Below, one piece after another: positions 11,222-19,666 of a stretch of DNA of 64,000 bases. Position 1 is the stretch's first letter. Every line of letters begins with the position of its first letter. The notes under the pieces were generated by a model that was not told where the DNA came from, searched no databases, and worked only from the letters and a program-made list of their open reading frames with translations. Origin of the DNA: Pseudomonas cichorii (GTDB lineage Bacteria; Pseudomonadota; Gammaproteobacteria; Pseudomonadales; Pseudomonadaceae); the NCBI RefSeq assembly GCF_003700275.1, contig NZ_RBRE01000014.1, forward strand, positions 1 through 64,000, given 5' to 3'. A program made the position numbers and the translations under genes.

Positions 11222-11344
11222 GGTAAAACCTGAAGGCCGTATAAGGGCGCCCGAAAGGTGGCGGGGGAATGTGGACCAGTCTAGTCCGATAGCCTGCTAA
11301 TCGATAGCTGACTTTGTATGGCCTGACGCGCTAGTGCTTGCCGG

Positions 11345-11515
11345 TCATCGCAACGCGCTGAGTGTTGCGCTGGTCGGTACGCAATGTCCAAAGGTGCAGA
11401 TTGCGACTTTGGGCGCCTGGCGAGCCATTTCAATCCGATAGGCGCCTGCTGCGTACATGCCTAACACTGCGAGTACACCCACTACAGCCATGCATTTTCT
11501 TGTTTTTGCGCTCAT
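11345..11515 (-). CDS. Small single-pass membrane protein
   Basis: A 56-residue protein starting MSAKTRKCMAVVGVL. A basic N-terminus is followed by one hydrophobic segment (residues about 8-25) and a soluble tail with two cysteines (AICTFGHC, residues 39-45). GAGGAA lies 6 bases before the ATG. It may be an anchored or exported small protein with a disulfide or metal-binding CxxxxC motif. No family recognised. It is the only gene seen in the 11222-11757 gap, which also holds a BIME. Confidence 0.6.
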   Translation of the reverse strand: MSAKTRKCMAVVGVLAVLGMYAAGAYRIEMARQAPKVAICTFGHCVPTSATLSALR

Positions 11516-11600
11516 GGTGCATTCCTCATTCCTGCCAGAGAAAGTGCCTGACTGGAGTGTAGGACAAGAATCAGGAATGAGAGCTATGCAGACTGTGTGA

Positions 11601-11688
11601 GGCCGGATTTATCCGCGATGACGGCATTCCAGGCACTACATCCTTTGCTGGATTTACCGGTCCTTCGCGAATGAGTTGGCTCCTGCTG
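11601..11688. repeat. BIME copy A (paired REP arms)
   Basis: The left arm CCGGATTTATCCGCGATGA and a right arm reading GAGCCAACTCATTCGCGAAG on the minus strand enclose about 35 bases (GGCATTCCAGGCACTACATC...). The whole unit is nearly repeated at 31561-31650, including the central part, so this is a dispersed composite element and not a chance hairpin. Confidence 0.8.
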
Positions 11689-11757
11689 GGGAGGGGAGCG
11701 GCTTGTGGGTTTAGAATGCTGTCTTTTGACTAACCCAACTTACAAGGTTCGCTATCC

Positions 11758-11997
11758 ATGGCACGCAAGGAATTCAATGAATACGAGGCGGTTTCCGCGG
11801 TTGTTCCCGGTGAAGGCGGTTACAGCGCGGCGATTGCGGTCAAGGCGTTGAATGAGGTTGGCGCCCCGCGTTTTCATCGCGTATTGCCGGGGGAAAAGTT
11901 CAAGACCGCGCATGACGCCGATCTGGCCGCTACCAGAGAGCTGGAGCGGCTGACCGGCGTGGATGCCGAGGCTGAACTGGTCTGGGCCAACGAATGA
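11758..11997 (+). CDS. Small conserved-looking hypothetical protein
   Basis: A 79-residue acidic, soluble protein (MARKEFNEYEAVSAVVPGEG...) with no signal peptide or TM segment. Composition and codon use look like a real Pseudomonas gene, with GC-rich third positions. An AAGG precedes the ATG at a somewhat long distance. It is convergent with the flavin reductase gene and their stop codons abut. I do not recognise a domain and give no function. Confidence 0.7.
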   Translation: MARKEFNEYEAVSAVVPGEGGYSAAIAVKALNEVGAPRFHRVLPGEKFKTAHDADLAATRELERLTGVDAEAELVWANE

Positions 11998-12621
11998 TCA
12001 GACGGTTGGCCGGTACATCTTGAACAGTGCTTCCGGCCCCAGTTGAAAGTAGTCGGCCGGGCCGCCACCGCGCAGGATCGGCTCGGCGGCTGCTGTGTCG
12101 TAGACACCATCCTTGAGCAGCCATTTGGCAATATGTACCGCCACTACTTCGCCCAGAATCAACCAGCTGGGCACCAGTTCCTGGTCGGCGCGCTGCAACT
12201 GCACGATCTGCGTGACCTTGCATTCAAACGATACCGGCGTCTCCAGTACCCGAGGCACGGCGACGATCTTCGAGGCCAGCGGCGTCAGGCCAGCCAGCTC
12301 GAACTCATTCACATCTGCCGGCACGGCCGCGCAACTCTGGTTCATGGCTTCGGCCAGAGGGCGAGTGGCCAGGTTCCAGACAAACTCGCCGGTCTGTTCG
12401 ATGTTATTGAGGCTGTCTTTGCGTCCGACACTGCAAAAGCCAATGATCGGTGGAATGTAGTTGAAGGCGTTGAAGAAGCTGTAGGGCGCCAGATTCAGCT
12501 TGCCCTCGGCGTCCTGAGAGGAAATCCAGCCAATCGGGCGCGGACCTACGATAGCGTTGAACGGATCGTGGGGCAGGCCATGACCTTTGGCCGGCTCGTA
12601 GAAGTGAATATCGTCTGACAT
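11998..12621 (-). CDS. Flavin reductase-like, FMN-binding split-barrel protein
   Basis: A 207-residue protein of the flavin_reduct family. The N-terminal part carries IVGPRPIGWISSQDAEGKLNLAPYSFFN in spaced form (residues about 24-52), the FMN-binding core. It also has the GEVVAVHI strand near residue 158. It probably reduces or binds FMN for a partner oxygenase, but no oxygenase gene is adjacent. AGGAA stands 6 bases before the ATG. Monocistronic; upstream there is a terminator from the repeat-protein gene. Confidence 0.88.
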   Translation of the reverse strand: MSDDIHFYEPAKGHGLPHDPFNAIVGPRPIGWISSQDAEGKLNLAPYSFFNAFNYIPPIIGFCSVGRKDSLNNIEQTGEFVWNLATRPLAEAMNQSCAAVPADVNEFELAGLTPLASKIVAVPRVLETPVSFECKVTQIVQLQRADQELVPSWLILGEVVAVHIAKWLLKDGVYDTAAAEPILRGGGPADYFQLGPEALFKMYRPTV

Positions 12622-12701
12622 GCTTTATTCCTGATAACCACGGTTCTGGAGCGTCGATCATAGTGGATATCTGCCGGGTATTTGATAGCCCATGAACGAC
12701 A

Positions 12702-12722
12702 AAGCCCGGCATCGCCGGGCTT
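12702..12722 (-). terminator. Hairpin terminator after the repeat-protein gene
   Basis: Perfect 9-bp stem AAGCCCGGC / GCCGGGCTT with loop ATC. On the minus strand it follows the 12741-13094 gene by 18 bases. The T-run after the stem is short (TTTG), so it is a moderate intrinsic terminator. Confidence 0.7.
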
Positions 12723-12740
12723 GGGGGGCATTCAAGTCAA

Positions 12741-13094
12741 TCAGACCCGACGGTTGGCACCGACACGATCAGCGCCATCAGCGGCCAGACGGTTTGCACC
12801 CACACGGTCGGCACCGTCGGACGTCAGGCGGTTGGCACCGACACGATCAGCGCCATCGGCGGCCAGACGGTTTGCACCCACACGGTCGGCACCATCGGAA
12901 GTCAGGCGGTTGGCACCGACGCGATCAGCACCATCTGCGGCTTGGCGATTCGGGCCGATATTGGTGTGGTTCGAGCCACCTTCCGCAACAATGGTGGCGC
13001 TCGATGGGCCGTTGGTATTGATGGCTGGCAGTGCGAAAGCAGTCGAAGCCAGGACAGAGAAGGCAATGCCGAAAATGAGTTTGTTGGTTTTCAT
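12741..13094 (-). CDS. Secreted tandem-repeat protein (13-residue DGADRVGANRL repeats)
   Basis: A 117-residue protein with signal peptide MKTNKLIFGIAFSVLASTAFA. A short linker (GPSSATIVAEGGSNHT) leads into five 13-residue repeats alternating AADGADRVGANRL and TSDGADRVGANRL. The ATG at 13094 has GGAGA 7 bases upstream; an upstream in-frame ATG at 13130 lacks this and spoils the signal peptide. Similar Pseudomonas proteins with GADRVGANR-type repeats are, as I recall, sometimes labelled phage infection protein, without firm function. The repeats are Asp/Arg-rich and likely periplasmic or extracellular. A hairpin terminator follows. Confidence 0.85.
   Translation of the reverse strand: MKTNKLIFGIAFSVLASTAFALPAINTNGPSSATIVAEGGSNHTNIGPNRQAADGADRVGANRLTSDGADRVGANRLAADGADRVGANRLTSDGADRVGANRLAADGADRVGANRRV
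12751..12945. repeat. Coding tandem repeat, 5 x 39 nt with a 78-nt higher-order period
   Basis: The string CGGTTGGCACCGACACGATC recurs at 12751 and 12829, and again from 12907 with one change, exactly 78 nt apart. Each 78-nt unit contains two 39-nt repeats encoding alternating AADGADRVGANRL and TSDGADRVGANRL. The near identity of the 78-nt units suggests recent slippage or unequal exchange. Confidence 0.9.
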
Positions 13095-13396
13095 GAGGGT
13101 GTCTCCAGTTTGGTTCGGGTGAGTTGTCATCCCGGTATGGAGGCAATGCTACGCGGCTGGGCATTATTAAGAAGTTAATCGGATTGCTACCCACCATCGC
13201 TGAAAATGATAGTAAGTCGTATTGCCCGGTTTTCGGGCCTCTCAGGGCAAAACGGCCAGTGTTGGTGCATTTTTTGAAAAGTCTTGAAATAAAGCCTCTT
13301 GACAAATTTATATATCAATAAAATTAAGGGCTTATCTGCGAAATACCCTGAAAAAGCGCACCAACTTGAAACAACTTGTCATATCCAACGCCCATG
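13095..13396. other. AT-rich intergenic region upstream of the repeat-protein gene
   Basis: No ORF is supported here. The segment around 13301-13330 is strongly AT-rich (TTGACA on the plus strand, TATAAA on the minus strand) and could hold the promoter for the minus-strand repeat-protein gene. A small hairpin GCCCGGTTTTCGGGC is at about 13223-13237. Confidence 0.4.
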
Positions 13397-13430
13397 AAAA
13401 AGGGCAGCCCTGGATGCTGGCTGCCCTTGA
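13397..13430 (-). terminator. Rho-independent terminator of kgtP
   Basis: On the minus strand the stem AAGGGCAGCC / GGCTGCCCTT is followed directly by TTTTT. It begins about 20 bases after the kgtP stop codon. Confidence 0.88.
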
Positions 13431-13449
13431 TCATTACTGCAACGCGAGA

Positions 13450-14778
13450 TCAGTCGGTTTCGATCCGCGAATGTTTGCGGGTGTCTTTCATGAACACATA
13501 GACCAGCAGCGAGCAGGCGATACAGGCGGTGACATACCAGTAGTAACCGGTTTCCATGCCGATGCTCTTGAACCACAGGGCGATGTATTCAGCGGTACCG
13601 CCAAAGATCGAGACGGTCAGTGCATAGGGCAGGCCGACGCCCAGTGCCCGGATTTCGGTCGGGAACAGTTCGGCTTTGACCACGGCATTGATCGAGGTAT
13701 AGCCGCTGACAATGATCAGCGCTGCCATGATCAGGAAGAACGCGCCCCACCAGGTCTGGATGGTGTGCAGGGTGGTCAGGATCGGCACGGTGCAGAGTGT
13801 GCCCAGGACACCGAATGCGATCAGGATCGGACGACGCCCGATCTTGTCCGACAGACCGCCCACGACAGGTTGCAGCAGCATGAACAGGAACAGCGTTGCG
13901 GCCGAAATCGTGGTCGAATCGCTGATGCTCATGCCCACCGTGTTCACCAGATATTTCTGCATGTAGGTGGTGTAGGTGTAGAAAGCCAGGGTGCCGCCCA
14001 TGGTCAGGCCGACCACGGTCATCAGTTCCTTGGGATGGCGCATCAGGGTGCGCATCAGGCTTTCCTTGGGCTTGTCGTCTTTCTGCTTGCGGGTAAAGGA
14101 CTCGGTTTCTTCCATGCCGCGACGCAGGAACAGCGCAACAACAGCACACAGCGCGCCGATGGCGAACGGGATACGCCAGCCCCAGCTATGCAGCTCTTCG
14201 GTGGTCAGGACCTGTTGCAACACGATCAGCACGGCCAGAGCAATGAGCTGGCCGGAAATCAAGGTGACGTACTGGAAGCTGGAGAAGAAGCCGCGACGCT
14301 CCTTGGTCGCCATTTCGCTGAGGTAGGTTGCCGAGGTGCCATATTCGCCACCCACCGACAGACCCTGCAGAAGACGGGCGAATACCAGCAGGATCGGTGC
14401 ACCGACGCCGATGGTTTCATAGCCGGGAGTCAGGGCGATGATCAGCGAGCCGAAGCACATCAGCAGGACCGATGCCATCAGGGCCGCCTTGCGTCCCTTG
14501 TAGTCGGCATACAGGCCCATCAGCCAGCCACCGATCGGGCGCATCAGGAAGCCGACGGCGAAGATTGCAGCGGTGTTGAGCAATTGTGCGGTGCTGTCGC
14601 CCTTGGGGAAGAAGACTTTGGCGAAGTACAGCGAGAAAGCGGCGTAGACGTACCAGTCATACCACTCGACCATGTTGCCGACCGAGCCACTGAAAATCGA
14701 CTTGAGCCGGCTGGAGGTGGTTTTTTCAGCGGCAGGTGCGCCAGCCGCCCCTTTCGACAGGGAGTTGGAAGTGTCCAT
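13450..14778 (-). CDS. kgtP: MHS-family alpha-ketoglutarate/dicarboxylate permease, KgtP-like
   Basis: A 442-residue proton symporter of the MHS family with 12 hydrophobic segments. Motifs are GNMVEWYDWYVYA near residue 33, [17 protein letters not shown] near 77, and [17 protein letters not shown] near 136. I chose ATG 14778 (MDTSNSLSK) because AAGGAA stands 4 bases upstream; the 14817 start has none. It has its own sigma-54 promoter (14837-14853) and upstream dyads. The DctB/DctD pair lies upstream on the same strand. In P. aeruginosa, MifS/MifR with RpoN activates a similar alpha-ketoglutarate transporter, so alpha-ketoglutarate is the favoured substrate (inference). Confidence 0.88.
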   Translation of the reverse strand: MDTSNSLSKGAAGAPAAEKTTSSRLKSIFSGSVGNMVEWYDWYVYAAFSLYFAKVFFPKGDSTAQLLNTAAIFAVGFLMRPIGGWLMGLYADYKGRKAALMASVLLMCFGSLIIALTPGYETIGVGAPILLVFARLLQGLSVGGEYGTSATYLSEMATKERRGFFSSFQYVTLISGQLIALAVLIVLQQVLTTEELHSWGWRIPFAIGALCAVVALFLRRGMEETESFTRKQKDDKPKESLMRTLMRHPKELMTVVGLTMGGTLAFYTYTTYMQKYLVNTVGMSISDSTTISAATLFLFMLLQPVVGGLSDKIGRRPILIAFGVLGTLCTVPILTTLHTIQTWWGAFFLIMAALIIVSGYTSINAVVKAELFPTEIRALGVGLPYALTVSIFGGTAEYIALWFKSIGMETGYYWYVTACIACSLLVYVFMKDTRKHSRIETD

Positions 14779-14836
14779 GGTGTTCCTTAAGTCATTATTT
14801 TTAGAAGGCAGCTGCACGCAGCCTGACCTGAGCTAT

Positions 14837-14853
14837 AGCAGGAGTTGTGCCAG
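14837..14853 (-). promoter_or_regulatory. Sigma-54 (-24/-12) promoter of kgtP
   Basis: Minus strand CTGGCACAACTCCTGCT fits the consensus YTGGCAC-N5-TTGCW, with GG and GC separated by exactly 10 bases. It lies about 58-75 bases upstream of the kgtP ATG. Sigma-54 promoters need an NtrC-type activator, and one is encoded at 18344-19666. Confidence 0.8.
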
Positions 14854-14891
14854 ACCCGAGAGGCCCGTTCCAGAGGGGGAGAGGGGATTTT

Positions 14892-14933
14892 ATAAGCGGA
14901 AATCCGCTTATCCGGGCTGTGTGGATAAGCGGA
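14892..14933. promoter_or_regulatory. Three alternating ATAAGCGGA half-sites: candidate activator binding site
   Basis: ATAAGCGGA-AA-TCCGCTTAT (14892-14911) is a perfect dyad, and TCCGCTTATCC (14903-14913) pairs perfectly with GGATAAGCGGA (14923-14933) across 9 bases. The site lies about 40-95 bases upstream of the sigma-54 promoter, which is a usual place for an enhancer of an NtrC-type activator. It also follows the J-domain gene stop, so a terminator role for one hairpin is possible. Confidence 0.65.
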
Positions 14934-14951
14934 AAGTTGCCGATTGAGGGC

Positions 14952-16565
14952 TCAGCGAGGGTGGCCAGGGCCGAAGATCAGTACGGCCAGTACAAACGCG
15001 AACATCATGCCGAGGATAATCATCACGCCTTTGCCGATGTTTTCCGCGCAGTAGCTCTTGATGCGTTGCCAGCCACCGGTCTTCGTGGCGCAATAACTCT
15101 GGAAGCGGGACATCCGGTAAGGCGAAAGGATGATCCAGGCCAGCAGAGCGATTGCGTAGATAATCAGCGCCTTCGCTCCGGCATTGGCAAAGGCGATGCC
15201 GGCGACGGTCGCCGGAATGCCATGGCGCAGCAGCAATGCCTGATGCCCCGGCCAGCTGAGCCAGTCAGGCAGCAGCCGTATACTCAGGTATTCATCGACA
15301 GACGCAAACGAGTTGGAAACCGGCCTCCAGAACGACATGAAGACGTGGACGACCAGAAGCAGCACGACCGGCAGGCTGAGTGCCGCGAAGATTGTGTTCG
15401 GCAGGTCGAATTTTCCGGCCTTGGACGTAGGCACAAGCCCTGCCATCAGGATGAACACTAATCCGAACAGATAGGTTCTCAGGTAAGGGTTGAAATGCAC
15501 CTTGCCGTACAGTGCTCGCCAGCTCGTGAGGTCGGCGTCCGGGTATTGCTCCAGGACTTCGGGATAACGGTAGGTCAGATCCTCACACAGCCGCTCACAG
15601 CTTTGCCAGACTGCGGGATCACAGGTTTTTGCCGTACGTAGCTGGCTTTTCAGGTCTGGTGGCTGGAGCAGCAGCTTTGCAGCTTCGCCAGCATCGCTGT
15701 TCTCGGCAAGCAAGTCTCGCAGGCGCTTGGCAAACCCGTAACTTTCACAACGCTCGACAAGCCGCTGCCAGAGCGAGGGTGGATCGGTCGGGGCGTAGTG
15801 TTTCTGATCCCAGTCAAACAGGGTGCAGATGCGCTCGAACAACGCCAGCGTCCAGTCCCGGGTATTGAGCAGCAGGGTCATGGTCCAGCGCTGCAGGTGC
15901 TCGCGATGTTCCAGCTTTTCTAGCCACGGTTGCTGTTCCAGGGCTTTCAGTTCATCGAGGAACTGGCGTTCCTGCTGGCTCTCCAGCAGCGTTTGCAGGC
16001 GTGGCAGGGCTTCATCGAGCAGTGCCTGAATCAGGCGCTTTTCCTGATGGACGCCAAGCGTCACCTTCTGCCATGGCGTCAGCCATTGAAATTGCAGGGC
16101 CGCCGCTTTCAGCAGTTCCAGATTCTCGGTGGTATCGAGCAGGCAGCGCTGCACCAGCAATTGCTGGAACTGCGCATCGGCGCCCAGATCCTTGGCCAGT
16201 CGATGCTGCGATTGCAGGTTGTATGCGGTGGTCTGCTGGGCCCGCGTGTACCAGCTTTGCTCTACAGGCGGAGTCTCGGCCGCTACGACGGGTTCCGCGA
16301 CCGGAGCCTCATGGACAACAACCTGCAACGGCATGAACGATTCATTCGCTGCATCGCCGTTGTCTGTTTCAAACGCGTATTCGTGCTCATCTTCCTCGCT
16401 GCGATTACGCGCCTGATCCAGGGCCTGCTCATAGGCGTTACGCAAACGTTGGAAGGCTTCCGGATCCTCGTCGGGCCGGTTCACTTTCAGCAGTTTTGCG
16501 TATTGACGCTTGATGCTGCGTTCATCGGCATTTCTGTCCAGTTCAAGGACGTTCCAGCAATTCAT
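14952..16565 (-). CDS. J-domain-like cochaperone with C-terminal membrane segments
   Basis: A 537-residue protein. The N-terminus (MNCWNVLELDRNADERSIKRQYAKLL in spaced form, residues 1-55) is a J-domain-like fold ending AFQRLRNAYEQAL. The expected HPD tripeptide reads RPD (near residue 30), so the key His is replaced. A long alpha-helical middle follows, then several hydrophobic segments from about residue 365 to the C-terminus, placing it in the inner membrane with the J-like part in the cytoplasm. The gene starts 5 bases after the hscC stop and is surely cotranscribed. It is the likely partner of HscC, as DjlB/DjlC are in E. coli. Confidence 0.82.
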   Translation of the reverse strand: MNCWNVLELDRNADERSIKRQYAKLLKVNRPDEDPEAFQRLRNAYEQALDQARNRSEEDEHEYAFETDNGDAANESFMPLQVVVHEAPVAEPVVAAETPPVEQSWYTRAQQTTAYNLQSQHRLAKDLGADAQFQQLLVQRCLLDTTENLELLKAAALQFQWLTPWQKVTLGVHQEKRLIQALLDEALPRLQTLLESQQERQFLDELKALEQQPWLEKLEHREHLQRWTMTLLLNTRDWTLALFERICTLFDWDQKHYAPTDPPSLWQRLVERCESYGFAKRLRDLLAENSDAGEAAKLLLQPPDLKSQLRTAKTCDPAVWQSCERLCEDLTYRYPEVLEQYPDADLTSWRALYGKVHFNPYLRTYLFGLVFILMAGLVPTSKAGKFDLPNTIFAALSLPVVLLLVVHVFMSFWRPVSNSFASVDEYLSIRLLPDWLSWPGHQALLLRHGIPATVAGIAFANAGAKALIIYAIALLAWIILSPYRMSRFQSYCATKTGGWQRIKSYCAENIGKGVMIILGMMFAFVLAVLIFGPGHPR

Positions 16566-16570
16566 CCCTG

Positions 16571-18265
16571 TTACCTCTCGCCCCGCTCGAAACGATCGAT
16601 CTCGTCTTCGAGGCTCTTGCGCATCTCGTTGATCTGGCGCTCGTCCTGGGTTTCCAGCACGCGCTGGAACTGGCTGGCCCAGTAGCCGATCATCTCGCGG
16701 GCGTCACCCAGATATTCCTGATACAGCCTTTCCAGGCGGGCACTGAGGTGTGTATTGACTTGCTGTTCGCGGGGATGAACCTTGAGCGCCGAGAGCACCT
16801 TGAGGCGTTCCTGGATTTCTTCGGGCGTCATCACCCCAGGATTGTTCTCGATCACCAGCTTGTGGCTCTGGCCAGTCATCGGGATCTGCACGTCGGCTTC
16901 CAGCAGACCGTTGTTGTCGTAGGTGAAGCGTACGTTCAGCTCGACTTCGCCAGCCTTCGCGGGCGGGATGGGAATGTCCAGTTCACCGAGTGCGATATTG
17001 TCTTTGACCAGACGACTTTCGCCTTGAAAGATCTTCACCAGTACATGCTTCTGATTGTCGCTCATGGTCTGTACGGTTCTGACACGGCTGACCGGAACCA
17101 CACTGTTGCGCTCGATGATCGGCAGGTAATGACCGCCTTCGATGGAGTTGCCGAAACGGTTGGAGGTTTCGATACCCAGCGTATACGGGCACACATCGGT
17201 CAGGACAATCTCTTCCAGCGCAGCGTCTCTCTGCTTGAGCGCTGCCTGGATGGCTGCGCCCTGGGCGACCACTTCATCCGGATTGAGGGTGATCGACGGA
17301 AAGCGTCCGAACAGGCCCGCCGCAAGCTTGCGGATCAGCGGCATGCGGGTGGTGCCGCCGACCAGCAGGATTTCGTCGAGGTCGGCGACGCGGATCTTGG
17401 CGTCGCGCAGGGCGCGCTCGATGGGCGCCCGCAGGCGAGTGAGCAATGGCGCATACAACTCGCTCAGTTGCTCCTGGGTAATGCTCTTGCGCCATTCGCG
17501 ATCGGCATGGCGCAACACAAAGTCGACACTGCTTTCCTGGCCCAGGGTCTTGCGAACCCGCTCGGCTTCGCGGCGCAAGGACGGACCGATCTGGGATTTG
17601 CCCGGGAAGTCTTGGTCATCGCGATGCAAGGCAATGAAATGCTCGACCAGAGAGTTGTCGAAGTCTTCACCGCCGAGAAAGTTATCCCCGGCGCTGGCCC
17701 GGACCTCCATCACCCCGTCGAACAGTTCGAGGATCGAGATATCGAAGGTGCCGCCACCCAGGTCGAAGACCAGAAACGAGGTTTCGCCTTCCTTCTGGTG
17801 CAGCCCGTAGGCCAGTGCCGCGGCAGTGGGTTCATTGATCAGCTTGTCGACTTTCAGGCCCGCCAGTTCGCCGGCCACGCGGGTGGCCTTGCGCTGGGCA
17901 TCGCTGAAATAGGCCGGGACGCTGATGACCGCTTCGGTCACGGTTTCACCGAACTCGCGTTCGACATCGGCCTTGAGGCTTTTCAGGACCAGAGCCGAGA
18001 GCTCTTCCGGCCGGTAGCTGTTCGAGCCCAGGCTGACTTTTTGCGCACTGCCCATATGGCGCTTGAACAATGCCGCAGTCTTGGCTGGATGGGTTTGCAG
18101 GCGTTCGCGTGCGGCTTTGCCCACCAGAATCTGATCATCGTCGTCCAGCCCAACCACGCTGGGGGTCAGCATTTCGCCCAGGGCGTTGGCAACCAGCTGG
18201 GTTTTACCCTCGCGCCAGACGGCGACCAGACTGTTGGTCGTGCCCAAATCTATACCGACGATCAT
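16571..18265 (-). CDS. hscC: Hsp70-family chaperone HscC
   Basis: A 564-residue Hsp70 of the HscC subfamily, shorter than DnaK (about 638) because the C-terminal lid is reduced. The ATPase domain (1-360) shows GIDLGTTNSLVAVW at 4, VISVPAYFSDAQRKAT near 115, NEPTAAALAYGL near 146 and VFDLGGGTFDIS near 168. The substrate-binding part begins near 380. It forms an operon with the J-domain-like gene, 5 bases downstream. Substrates of HscC are not well known. No sigma-32 promoter was recognised. Confidence 0.92.
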   Translation of the reverse strand: MIVGIDLGTTNSLVAVWREGKTQLVANALGEMLTPSVVGLDDDDQILVGKAARERLQTHPAKTAALFKRHMGSAQKVSLGSNSYRPEELSALVLKSLKADVEREFGETVTEAVISVPAYFSDAQRKATRVAGELAGLKVDKLINEPTAAALAYGLHQKEGETSFLVFDLGGGTFDISILELFDGVMEVRASAGDNFLGGEDFDNSLVEHFIALHRDDQDFPGKSQIGPSLRREAERVRKTLGQESSVDFVLRHADREWRKSITQEQLSELYAPLLTRLRAPIERALRDAKIRVADLDEILLVGGTTRMPLIRKLAAGLFGRFPSITLNPDEVVAQGAAIQAALKQRDAALEEIVLTDVCPYTLGIETSNRFGNSIEGGHYLPIIERNSVVPVSRVRTVQTMSDNQKHVLVKIFQGESRLVKDNIALGELDIPIPPAKAGEVELNVRFTYDNNGLLEADVQIPMTGQSHKLVIENNPGVMTPEEIQERLKVLSALKVHPREQQVNTHLSARLERLYQEYLGDAREMIGYWASQFQRVLETQDERQINEMRKSLEDEIDRFERGER

Positions 18266-18343
18266 GTGCTGCTTTCTCCTTGCGTGATGGCTGTCCGGAT
18301 TCTAAAGGGAGATGAAGTCAATTGGCCGCCTCTGTGACAACTT

Positions 18344-19666
18344 TCATCCCAGAAACATTTCACGCATCAGCCCGTGACGCTGCATTTTTTCGTTGAGAGT
18401 CCGGCGCGGCAGTTGCAGTTCGTTGAGCACGGCCTTGATATCGCCCTTGTGACGGCTCAGCGATGCGCGCAGGCATTGGGCCTCGAAGGCTTCCTGTTGT
18501 GACGCCAGGGATTGCCCCTGCTGTGGCGCTTCGGCGATATCCAGGCCCAGCGCCTGGCGTTCGGCGGCGTTGGCCAGTTCGCGGACATTGCCCGGCCAGT
18601 CATGGCTGAGCAACTGGCTCAATTGCAGGGCGCTGAGGTTCGGTGCCTGGCGGCCCATGCGCGCCGCGGCCGTGCGGGCAAAATGGTTGAAGAGCTGGAC
18701 AATGTCTTCGCGGCGCTCGCGCAATGGCGGCAGATGCAACTGCGCGACATTCAGGCGATAAGCCAGGTCTTCGCGAAAGCGTCCCGCCCGTGCTTCTTCC
18801 AGCAGGTCCGGCTTGGTCGCGGCGACGATGCGCAGGTCCACGTCAATGCTGTGGTTCGAGCCCAGTCGTTCGAGACGCTTGTCCTGCAGCACGCGCAGCA
18901 GCTTGACCTGCTGGGCCATCGGCATGCTTTCTATCTCGTCGAGAAACAGCGTGCCGCCGTCGGCGTATTCCAGCCTGCCGATGCGTTTGCCCTGCGCGCC
19001 GGTAAAGGCACCGCTCTCATGGCCGAACAGTTCGGCTTCAAACAGATGCTCGGGGATCGCAGCGCAGTTAAGGGCCACAAAGGGCTTGCTGGCGCGCGGG
19101 CCGAAGTCGTGCAGGCAGCGGGCGACCAGTTCCTTGCCGCTGCCGGTTTCGCCACGAATGATCACGTTGACTGGCAGTTGCGACAGCTCCAGCACATTGC
19201 GCCGCAAGACCTGCAGGCTCGGCGACACCCCGAGCAACGTGGCGTCCAGTTGGGTGCGGGCGTCGGCCTGTTCGGTCAGGCGGCGGTTCTCCAGCACCAG
19301 TTGGCGCTTTTCCATGGCCCGGCTCAGGTTGGTGAGCAGGGTTTGCGGGCTGAAGGGTTTTTCCAGAAAGTCGTAGGCACCTTCGCGCATTGCCTCCACC
19401 GCCATCGGCACATCGCCGTGGCCGGTCAGCAGGATTACCGGCAAATCCTTGTCCAGGGCTTGCAGGCGGGCCAGCAGCTCAAGACCGCCCATGCCGGGCA
19501 TGCGCACGTCGGTGAGGATCACGCCGGGAAAATGCTCGGGCAAGTGTTCCAGGCACTCCTCGGCGCGGCTGTAGACCTGCACCCGGAAGCCGGACAAGGT
19601 CAGCCAGGGCTCGATGGCCTGGCGGATCGGGGCTTCGTCGTCGACAACGATGACCGAGTTCAACAT
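18344..19666 (-). CDS. dctD: Sigma-54-dependent response regulator, DctD/MifR type
   Basis: A 440-residue NtrC-class activator. The receiver domain (1-120) has phospho-acceptor Asp53 in LTDVRMPG and the conserved Lys in EKPFSP. The AAA+ domain (about 145-375) carries Walker A GETGSGKE, the sigma-54 contact loop ESGAFTGAQGKR, and Walker B GGTLFLDEIE. A Fis-type HTH occupies the end (RRTLNEKMQRHGL). It overlaps the kinase gene by 7 bases. The sigma-54 promoter of kgtP about 3.5 kb downstream makes that transporter the obvious target. DctD (C4-dicarboxylates) and MifR (alpha-ketoglutarate) cannot be separated from sequence alone. Confidence 0.9.
   Translation of the reverse strand: MLNSVIVVDDEAPIRQAIEPWLTLSGFRVQVYSRAEECLEHLPEHFPGVILTDVRMPGMGGLELLARLQALDKDLPVILLTGHGDVPMAVEAMREGAYDFLEKPFSPQTLLTNLSRAMEKRQLVLENRRLTEQADARTQLDATLLGVSPSLQVLRRNVLELSQLPVNVIIRGETGSGKELVARCLHDFGPRASKPFVALNCAAIPEHLFEAELFGHESGAFTGAQGKRIGRLEYADGGTLFLDEIESMPMAQQVKLLRVLQDKRLERLGSNHSIDVDLRIVAATKPDLLEEARAGRFREDLAYRLNVAQLHLPPLRERREDIVQLFNHFARTAAARMGRQAPNLSALQLSQLLSHDWPGNVRELANAAERQALGLDIAEAPQQGQSLASQQEAFEAQCLRASLSRHKGDIKAVLNELQLPRRTLNEKMQRHGLMREMFLG

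Noticed and set aside
12751..12945. Regularly spaced repeats, possible CRISPR
   Set aside because: The 39-nt repeats are contiguous with no spacers and code for repeated residues in frame, so this is a coding tandem repeat.
16748..18337. 529-codon plus-strand frame opposite hscC
   Set aside because: Shadow of hscC, no motif and no ribosome site.
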